From contig NZ_CAMLDD010000023.1 in the NCBI RefSeq assembly GCF_946478785.1, positions 32,542-96,541 of the forward strand: a DNA stretch of 64,000 nucleotides, written 5' to 3'. Under the pieces are notes generated by a model. The model was not told the DNA's origin and searched no databases. It saw nothing but the letters and a program-made list of their open reading frames with translations. Shown piece by piece: positions 57,761 through 64,000 of the stretch. This stretch comes from an uncultured Flavobacterium sp. Lineage in GTDB: Bacteria; Bacteroidota; Bacteroidia; Flavobacteriales; Flavobacteriaceae. The first letter of the stretch is position 1. Every line of letters starts with the position of its first letter. The position numbers and the translations under genes are program-made.

Positions 57761-60700
57761 ATGAGTTTCATAAACAGTATTATTAAAGTCTTTGTAGGTG
57801 ATAAATCACAGAAAGATGTTAAAGCTCTACAGCCCTATTTAAATAAAATTAAAACATTCGAAACCAGCTTAATGAGTTTGTCTCACGACGAACTGAGAGC
57901 CAGAACCGCTTATTTTAAAGATAAAATTAAAGAAGCCAGAGCTGACAAAGATGCTAAAATTGCTTCACTTAAAACAGAAGTAGAAAAAATTGAGGACATC
58001 GATAAAAGAGAAGATCTTTATGACGCTATTGATGCTCTGGAAAAAGAAGCTTACGAAATTTCAGAAAAAACTTTGATGGAAATTCTTCCAGAAGCTTTTT
58101 CTGTGGTAAAAGAAACTGCACGTCGCTTTAAAGACAATTCTTTTATCGAAGTTACTGCAACTGCAAAAGACCGTGAGTTCTCTGCAACAAAAACATATGT
58201 TACCATAGAAGGTGACAAAGCCATCTGGGCTAACAAATGGAACGCTGCCGGTAAAGAAATTACCTGGGATATGATTCATTATGATGTTCAGTTAATTGGT
58301 GGTATGGTTTTGCACGAAGGTAAAGTTGCCGAAATGCAAACGGGTGAAGGTAAAACTTTGGTGGCTACACTTCCCCTTTACTTAAATGCCTTGACAGGAA
58401 ATGGTGTTCACTTAGTAACTGTGAATGATTATTTGGCAAAACGTGATAGCACATGGAAAGCGCCTTTATTTGAATTCCATGGATTAACTGTTGATTGTAT
58501 TGATAATCACCAGCCAAGTACGGAGCAAAGAAAAAAAGCATACGACGCTGATATTACTTACGGAACCAACAACGAATTTGGTTTTGACTATTTAAGAGAT
58601 AACATGGCACATTCGCCAAGCGATCTTGTACAAAGAAAACACAACTACGCAATTGTCGATGAGGTCGATTCTGTATTAATTGATGATGCCAGAACACCTC
58701 TTATTATTTCAGGTCCGGTTCCTCAGGGAGACCGCCATGAATTTAATGAGCTAAAGCCAAAAATCGAAAATTTAGTATCTCAACAACGTCAGTTAGCAAA
58801 TGGTTTCTTAGCAGAAGCTAAAAAATTAATCAAAGAAGGAAATACTAAAGAAGGTGGTTTCTTATTATTAAGAGCTTACAGAAGTTTACCTAAAAATAAA
58901 GCATTAATTAAATTTTTGAGTGAAGAAGGAATCAAACAATTGCTTCAGAAAACTGAGAATCAATACATGCAGGACAACAATCGCGAAATGCATAAAGTGG
59001 ATGAAGCTTTGTATTTTGTAATTGAAGAAAAAAACAATCAGGTTGAATTGACTGACAACGGTATCAAATATCTTTCAGGAGATACAGATGCAGACTTTTT
59101 CGTACTTCCGGACATCGGAACTGAAATTGCAGCAATCGAAAAACAAAAACTTGATAAAGATGCTGAAGCGGAAGCAAAAGAAAAATTATTCCAGGATTTT
59201 GGAGTAAAAAGTGAACGTATCCACACATTAACACAACTTTTAAAAGCATACGCTTTATTCGAAAAAGATGTAGAATATGTGATCATGGACAACAAAATTA
59301 TGATTGTCGATGAGCAGACAGGTCGTATCATGGATGGTCGTCGTTATTCTGACGGATTGCACCAGGCGATCGAAGCGAAAGAAAACGTAAAAATAGAAGC
59401 TGCTACCCAAACTTTTGCAACCGTTACATTACAGAATTATTTCAGAATGTACAGTAAATTAGGTGGTATGACCGGTACAGCAGTTACAGAAGCCGGAGAA
59501 TTATGGCAGATTTATAAACTGGATGTTGTTGAGATTCCAACCAACCGTCCGATTTCAAGACAAGACAAAGAAGATTATATCTACAAAACTACACGTGAAA
59601 AATTCAACGCCGTAATTGAAGATGTTACTGAATTATCAAATGCAGGAAGACCAGTATTGATTGGAACAACTTCTGTAGAGATTTCAGAATTATTAAGCCG
59701 AATGTTGAAAATGAGAGGCGTTACACATAACGTTCTGAATGCTAAAATGCACAAACAAGAGGCGCAAATTGTAGAAGAAGCAGGTAAAGCCGGAGTTGTA
59801 ACCATTGCAACAAATATGGCTGGTCGTGGTACCGATATTAAATTATCCCCAGAAGTAAAAGCTGCGGGAGGTTTAGCAATAGTGGGTACAGAGCGTCATG
59901 ATTCGCGTCGTGTAGACAGACAGTTGCGTGGTCGTGCAGGCCGTCAGGGAGATCCGGGAAGTTCTCAATTTTACGTTTCTCTTGAAGATAACCTAATGCG
60001 TTTATTTGGTTCTGAAAGAGTAGCTAAAGTAATGGACAGAATGGGATTGAAAGAAGGCGAAGTGATTCAGCATTCTATGATGACCAAATCTATCGAGCGT
60101 GCTCAGAAAAAAGTAGAAGAAAACAACTTTGGTGTTCGTAAACGTTTATTAGAATATGATGACGTTATGAACTCGCAGCGTGAAGTAGTTTACAAACGTC
60201 GTCGTCACGCATTGTTTGGTGAGCGTTTGAAACTAGATATCGCAAACATGCTTTACGATACCTGCGAATTAATTGTAGACCAAAATAAAGTTACTAACGA
60301 TTTCAAAAATTTCGAATTCGATTTAATCCGTTATTTTTCTATTACGTCTCCAATTTCAGAAGCTGAATTTATCAAGGGAACCGAAATCGAGATTACAGGA
60401 AAAATATACAAAGAGGCTTTGGCTTTTTATACTGAGAAAACAGAAAGAAGTGCCAGAGAAGCTTTCCCAATCATTAAAGGAGTTTACGAAGAGCCAAACA
60501 ATCATTTTGAGCGTATCGTAGTTCCGTTTACTGATGGAATCAAAACACTAAATGTGGTTACAGACTTGAAAAAAGCTTACGATAGCGAAGGTGCTCAGTT
60601 AATTGCTGATTTCGAGAAAAACATCACTTTATCAATTGTTGATGAGGCCTGGAAAAAACATTTGCGTAAAATGGACGAGTTGAAACAATCTGTTCAATTG

Positions 60701-61105
60701 GCTGTTCACGAACAAAAAGATCCATTGCTTATCTATAAATTAGAAGCTTTCAATTTGTTTAGAGGAATGTTAGACAACGTGAACAAAGAAGTTATTTCGT
60801 TCTTATTCAAAGGAGATTTACCAGCTCAAAACGTACCTGAAATTCACGAAGCAAGAGATGTTGTTCGTCAAAAAGAAAATTTCAAATTGAGCAAGGATGA
60901 AGTTCCAAACAGCGAAGACATAAACCGTGAAGCTGGAGAGACACAACAACGCCAGGTTACTGAAACGATTGTGAGAGATATGCCAAAAATCAACCGTAAT
61001 GATACTGTAACGGTTCAGGAAGTTGCTACAGGTAAAACTGAAACAATGAAATTTAAAAAAGCAGAAACTTTAATTGCCAATGGCGAATGGGTTCTTGTTA
61101 AATAA
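57761..61105 (+). CDS. secA: Preprotein translocase ATPase SecA
   Basis: 1114 residues, longer than E. coli SecA (about 900). NBD1 Walker A is [15 protein letters not shown] (near 193-207) and Walker B is [18 protein letters not shown]. An insertion of about 80 residues (roughly 330-410, [20 protein letters not shown] onward), typical of Bacteroidota, comes before the second half of NBD1. NBD2 has [14 protein letters not shown] and [20 protein letters not shown]. The helical scaffold is complete. The C-terminus ([17 protein letters not shown]) lacks the zinc-binding CxCxSG region that binds SecB, as expected here. It drives Sec export at the inner membrane. Confidence 0.97.
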   Translation: MSFINSIIKVFVGDKSQKDVKALQPYLNKIKTFETSLMSLSHDELRARTAYFKDKIKEARADKDAKIASLKTEVEKIEDIDKREDLYDAIDALEKEAYEISEKTLMEILPEAFSVVKETARRFKDNSFIEVTATAKDREFSATKTYVTIEGDKAIWANKWNAAGKEITWDMIHYDVQLIGGMVLHEGKVAEMQTGEGKTLVATLPLYLNALTGNGVHLVTVNDYLAKRDSTWKAPLFEFHGLTVDCIDNHQPSTEQRKKAYDADITYGTNNEFGFDYLRDNMAHSPSDLVQRKHNYAIVDEVDSVLIDDARTPLIISGPVPQGDRHEFNELKPKIENLVSQQRQLANGFLAEAKKLIKEGNTKEGGFLLLRAYRSLPKNKALIKFLSEEGIKQLLQKTENQYMQDNNREMHKVDEALYFVIEEKNNQVELTDNGIKYLSGDTDADFFVLPDIGTEIAAIEKQKLDKDAEAEAKEKLFQDFGVKSERIHTLTQLLKAYALFEKDVEYVIMDNKIMIVDEQTGRIMDGRRYSDGLHQAIEAKENVKIEAATQTFATVTLQNYFRMYSKLGGMTGTAVTEAGELWQIYKLDVVEIPTNRPISRQDKEDYIYKTTREKFNAVIEDVTELSNAGRPVLIGTTSVEISELLSRMLKMRGVTHNVLNAKMHKQEAQIVEEAGKAGVVTIATNMAGRGTDIKLSPEVKAAGGLAIVGTERHDSRRVDRQLRGRAGRQGDPGSSQFYVSLEDNLMRLFGSERVAKVMDRMGLKEGEVIQHSMMTKSIERAQKKVEENNFGVRKRLLEYDDVMNSQREVVYKRRRHALFGERLKLDIANMLYDTCELIVDQNKVTNDFKNFEFDLIRYFSITSPISEAEFIKGTEIEITGKIYKEALAFYTEKTERSAREAFPIIKGVYEEPNNHFERIVVPFTDGIKTLNVVTDLKKAYDSEGAQLIADFEKNITLSIVDEAWKKHLRKMDELKQSVQLAVHEQKDPLLIYKLEAFNLFRGMLDNVNKEVISFLFKGDLPAQNVPEIHEARDVVRQKENFKLSKDEVPNSEDINREAGETQQRQVTETIVRDMPKINRNDTVTVQEVATGKTETMKFKKAETLIANGEWVLVK

Positions 61106-61128
61106 TAAATTCTAACAAAATACATTTC

Positions 61129-61166
61129 AAATCCCCAATTACAAAAGTAGTTGGGGATTTTTTTTT
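61129..61166 (+). terminator. Terminator after secA
   Basis: A perfect 10-bp stem (AAATCCCCAA at 61129-61138 with TTGGGGATTT at 61151-61160) and a run of T residues. Confidence 0.88.
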
Positions 61167-61207
61167 CAAAAAAACTAATATTTATTCTTTATAAAACGAA
61201 TAAACTG

Positions 61208-61215
61208 TACTTTTG
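61208..61215 (+). promoter_or_regulatory. -7 box of the small secreted protein/TonB receptor unit
   Basis: TACTTTTG followed by C, an exact match, 24 bases before the TTG start of the small secreted protein gene. Confidence 0.6.
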
Positions 61216-61239
61216 CAACCGTAAACAACGAACAAAGCT

Positions 61240-61617
61240 TTGAAACAAATTTTCATCATATTTCTTTCCTGTATGCTTTTAGTGCCATCATTTGGCAATT
61301 TCTTTGTTTATACTTCATTCAAATTAAATCAGGAAGAAATTTCAAAAACGATTTGTGTACAGCGAAAAATGATTTTTAATTCGTGTAATGGACGTTGCGA
61401 ACTTCAAAAAAGTTTAAAAAAATACGCCGATAACGAAAAGAAAATGCAAAACAACCTGAAAGAAAAAGTAGAAGTTGTTTACATTCAAAATACACCTGTA
61501 GCTAATTTCAGACTAGTAACTCCTATCGGGTCAGCATTAGAACTTTTTGCTTCTTTTGATGCGAAACCTATTTCGGTTTCAAACTCAACTTTTCATCCTC
61601 CATCCTATTTTATATAA
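61240..61617 (+). CDS. Small secreted protein with a CNGRC motif, paired with a TonB receptor
   Basis: 125 residues with a TTG start at 61240; no ATG gives the signal peptide (KQIFIIFLSCMLLVPSFGNF). The mature region contains ICVQRKMIFNSCNGRCELQK, three cysteines (one plus the CNGRC pair), followed by a charged helix. The end (PISVSNSTFHPPSYFI) is polar. I do not know a named family. It lies 99 bases upstream of the TonB-dependent receptor gene with the same orientation and a single promoter. The Cys pattern and the pairing suggest metal (for example copper or zinc) binding, but this is inference. Confidence 0.72.
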   Translation: MKQIFIIFLSCMLLVPSFGNFFVYTSFKLNQEEISKTICVQRKMIFNSCNGRCELQKSLKKYADNEKKMQNNLKEKVEVVYIQNTPVANFRLVTPIGSALELFASFDAKPISVSNSTFHPPSYFI

Positions 61618-61716
61618 ATTTTAGCACGCTTTTCAATTCAAAACTGAAAATGTTTTTCTTGTCTTAACGTCAGGAAAAAACACCTGTTACCTTTAAAAAT
61701 TTATATATAGTTTAAA

Positions 61717-63876
61717 ATGAAAAAAATATATTTTACCCTATTCATCATAGGGCAATGTGTCCTTGCACAAAATAAAGTAAAACAAGACACAACAAAATCC
61801 CAGGAACTCGAAAATGTCTTTATAACTGCCAATCGTACTGCAACTTTACGCAAAGAAACGCCTGTTGCCATTAGCAAATTAACAGCAAAAACAATCAATG
61901 AAACCAAAGCTACAGCCGTTTACGAAATCATAAACAAAACATCCGGGGTTTTAATGGTCAATTTAGGAAATGAACAACACTCGATGTCCATTCGCCAACC
62001 AATGACAACCAATGCCTATTATTTGTATTTGGAAGATGGTTTACCAATTCGCCCCATGGGAATCTTCAATCACAACGCTTTATTAGAAATCAATCAGTTT
62101 AATTTACAAAGTATTGAAGTCGTAAAAGGCCCCGTTTCTTCCCTGTACGGACCTGAAGCTGTTGGCGGAACTATCAATTTAATTTCGATAAAACCTCCTG
62201 TTGACCCCGAATTCAAATTTGGAGTTCAGGCAGACAATTACGGTTACAGAAGATTTCAGGCTGCCGGCGGAGCAACGATTGGAAAAGTTGGTTTTCATAT
62301 TGCCGGAATTTCAAGTTTACAGGAAAACGGCTGGATGACCTATTCTGATTACAACAAAGACAATCTGAATGCGAGAATCGATTACAACATCTCTCCTTCT
62401 ACCCGATTGATTAGCAACACCATGTACGGAAAATATTATTCAGGCATGAGCGGGAGTGTAAATGAAGAAGCCTTTAACAATAGAACCTATAAAAGCACAA
62501 CCGATTTCACTTATAGAAAATCTGATGCTTTACGAACACGATTGACTTTAGAACACGATTGGAACGACAATTCAAGCAGTTATATTACAGGATATTTACG
62601 GGATAATAAATTGGGGCAAAATCCTTCATACGGAATCAGATGGAGCCCAACAGCAAACCCAACTACAGCGAGAGGCGAAGTAAATTCTAACAACTTCAAA
62701 AGTTACGGAGCTATTGGCCAGCACACTCATAAATTTGATTTCCTGAACACAAAATTAGTTGCCGGAGCACTTTACGATTACTCTCCGGTAACCTATTGGT
62801 CTTATGTAATTGATTTGAAAGCCAACCTAAATCCGGGAGAAGCCGGAAAACAAACCGTCGATTCTTATGAAATTGTTGCAGAACGCCCAGATTCAAAATT
62901 AGCTGATTATTCGGCAGATATTTTTAACGCAGCGAGTTATGCACAGCTGAGTTTTAACCCTATCGAAAATTTAGTAATTAGTATTGGCGGACGTTACGAC
63001 AACATGAAAGTGGATTACGAAAATGCTTTAGATAATTCTACCGGAAGCAAAGTCTATGACAAAATGACTTTTAAAGCCGGAGCCAATTACAACCCTATCG
63101 AATCTGCCGGTTTTTATGGAAATTATTCTCAGGGTTTCGCACCTCCGGGAATCACTTCTATTTTCAGAACAAAACCCGGAACTGGCGGAACAACCGGTGT
63201 CCTAGCAGATTTTTATTACAATCTCGAACCTGCAGCTTTTAATAATTACGAAGTGGGCGGATGGTTTTCTTTCCTTCAAAATAAATTAAATTTTGACTAC
63301 GCATTCTATTATATGGAAGGCAAAAATGAACTTTTAAACATTAAACTCGCTGATAACTCAACCGATTATCGCTCTGCCGGAGAAACAGCTCACAAAGGAA
63401 TTGAGCTGGGAGCAAGCTATCGTCCTTCAAAACAATTCAACATTCGCGTTGGTGGTACTTATGCGCAACACACGTATGTCGATTTTAAACTTTCAGATAA
63501 TCCATCAGATCCGGTTCAGAATTTAGACGGAAAAGAAATGCCTCAAGCGCCAAAATGGTCCGGAAATTCAGAGGTTAGTTATTACCCAGACTGGCTTCCT
63601 AATTTAAGAACTTCTATCGAATGGCAGCTTGTAGGCAGTTACTATCAAGACCAGATCAATACCGTAAAATATGAAGGGTATAATTTGTTCAATGCCAGAA
63701 TTGGATACCACTGGAAAAGCATCGAAGTGTATGGAAACATCATGAATCTAACTGATAAATTATACGCCTATAATGTTTCGAGAAACAACTTAGCAAACGC
63801 TCAACCAACTTATACAGCAGCGGCTCCAAGAACATTTGTGTTCGGAATACAATATAATTTGTCATTAAAAAAATAA
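61717..63876 (+). CDS. TonB-dependent outer-membrane receptor
   Basis: 719 residues. Signal peptide KKIYFTLFIIGQCVLAQ. A plug domain (about 30-155) contains the TonB-box-like start ELENVFITANRTATLRKETP, TSGVLMVNLGNEQHSMSIRQ, YLYLEDGLPIRPMGIFNHNA and EVVKGPVSSLYGPEAVGGTI. A 22-strand barrel follows and ends FVFGIQYNLSLKK, with the terminal aromatic pattern for outer-membrane insertion. No carboxypeptidase-like N-terminal domain. It takes up a metal chelate or other scarce nutrient using TonB energy. The ligand is unknown; the small Cys-containing gene upstream hints at a metal. Confidence 0.93.
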   Translation: MKKIYFTLFIIGQCVLAQNKVKQDTTKSQELENVFITANRTATLRKETPVAISKLTAKTINETKATAVYEIINKTSGVLMVNLGNEQHSMSIRQPMTTNAYYLYLEDGLPIRPMGIFNHNALLEINQFNLQSIEVVKGPVSSLYGPEAVGGTINLISIKPPVDPEFKFGVQADNYGYRRFQAAGGATIGKVGFHIAGISSLQENGWMTYSDYNKDNLNARIDYNISPSTRLISNTMYGKYYSGMSGSVNEEAFNNRTYKSTTDFTYRKSDALRTRLTLEHDWNDNSSSYITGYLRDNKLGQNPSYGIRWSPTANPTTARGEVNSNNFKSYGAIGQHTHKFDFLNTKLVAGALYDYSPVTYWSYVIDLKANLNPGEAGKQTVDSYEIVAERPDSKLADYSADIFNAASYAQLSFNPIENLVISIGGRYDNMKVDYENALDNSTGSKVYDKMTFKAGANYNPIESAGFYGNYSQGFAPPGITSIFRTKPGTGGTTGVLADFYYNLEPAAFNNYEVGGWFSFLQNKLNFDYAFYYMEGKNELLNIKLADNSTDYRSAGETAHKGIELGASYRPSKQFNIRVGGTYAQHTYVDFKLSDNPSDPVQNLDGKEMPQAPKWSGNSEVSYYPDWLPNLRTSIEWQLVGSYYQDQINTVKYEGYNLFNARIGYHWKSIEVYGNIMNLTDKLYAYNVSRNNLANAQPTYTAAAPRTFVFGIQYNLSLKK

Positions 63877-63885
63877 TTATTAGAA

Positions 63886-63959
63886 GCTAATCCCGCTTTC
63901 GCCTTTATCTTTTTATGGCAAAAAAGCCATAAAAAGGATATCGGCTCTATCGGGGCTCA
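63886..63959 (-). repeat. Dispersed stem-loop element, copy D
   Basis: On the minus strand it reads GAGCCCCGATAGAGCCGATA, then an 11-bp stem (CTTTTTATGGC at 63909-63919 on plus with GCCATAAAAAG at 63926-63936, 6-base loop), then AGGCGAAAGCGGGATTAGC. It lies directly after the TonB receptor gene. Confidence 0.82.
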
Positions 63960-63981
63960 TATCTTTGACACAGTTAATAAT

Positions 63982-64000
63982 ATGAAAAGTATCTTTGAAA
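63982..64000 (+). CDS. Possible start of a further gene, cut by the window edge
   Basis: An ATG at 63982 opens a frame (MKSIFE) that runs to the window end. Only six codons are visible, so no function can be given. In other flavobacteria a PepSY-type membrane protein may follow such receptors, but nothing here shows that. Confidence 0.25.

Noticed and set aside
1..64000. tRNA, rRNA or tmRNA genes
   Set aside because: I looked in every spacer for cloverleaf arms, GTTCRANYC-type T-arm sequences and conserved rRNA stretches and saw none.

Overview
The window is chromosomal DNA from a member of Bacteroidota, most likely Flavobacterium or a close relative in Flavobacteriaceae. The evidence is a strongly A/T-rich sequence; several promoters of the flavobacterial type (TAnnTTTG at -7, some with TTG about 20 bases upstream); a very large secreted protein ending in a gliding-motility/type IX secretion (type B) sorting domain; bacillithiol synthesis (BshC); the gene order rpmB-rpmG-DUF4295-ftsY; and a SecA with the large insertion usual in this phylum. 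I saw no rRNA, tRNA, CRISPR array, insertion sequence or prophage.

Layout. 1-6 kb: an L,D-transpeptidase lipoprotein cut by the window edge, a DUF1573 protein, a two-component pair, and a B12-binding radical SAM protein. 6.1-9.7 kb: a 1198-residue beta-propeller/Ig-like adhesin exported by the type IX system. 9.8-12.8 kb: a compact operon rtcB-prfH-TPR protein, which by family knowledge repairs and rescues ribosomes cut in the decoding centre. It is preceded by an unusual leader with a 28-codon ORF, a strong terminator and several hairpins. 13.2-21.2 kb: an MHS transporter, bshC, a membrane acyltransferase, ndk, a DciA-like protein, lipoproteins, a serine hydrolase and a twice-frameshifted SDR pseudogene. 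21.2-28.1 kb: housekeeping genes (ftsY, ribosomal proteins L33 and L28, cinA, an orphan Hpt protein, an FAH-family enzyme, a DEDDh exonuclease, a 2-oxoacid dehydrogenase E2).

28.2-50 kb is a Wzx/Wzy-type surface polysaccharide locus. A PHP-type tyrosine phosphatase (+ strand) faces a long minus-strand run: tyrosine autokinase (Wzc type), export lipoprotein (Wza type), initiating sugar-phosphate transferase, glycosyltransferases, acetyl/acyltransferases, polymerase, pyruvyltransferase, flippase, and GDP-L-fucose synthesis (gmd, fcl). Read in transcription order, the sugar-nucleotide genes come first and the export and kinase genes last. Many genes overlap by 1-4 bases, so translation is probably coupled.

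50.6-64 kb: a secreted propeller-like protein, an ABC-F ATPase, an FKBP-type lipoprotein, a methyltransferase, a DUF6565-type lipoprotein, a LolD/MacB-type ATPase, a PduO-type cobalamin adenosyltransferase, a DUF2795 protein, secA, and a small cysteine-containing secreted protein paired with a TonB-dependent receptor.

Three things stand out. First, a family of four dispersed intergenic elements (near 13.0, 19.3, 22.5 and 63.9 kb), each with an 11-bp stem kept by compensatory change. Second, the rtcB-prfH-TPR unit with its leader peptide and terminator, which looks like an attenuation-controlled ribosome-repair system. Third, short in-gene tandem repeats in the radical SAM gene (7-bp unit, frame-changing) and the tyrosine kinase gene (6-bp unit, in frame) that could vary by slippage.
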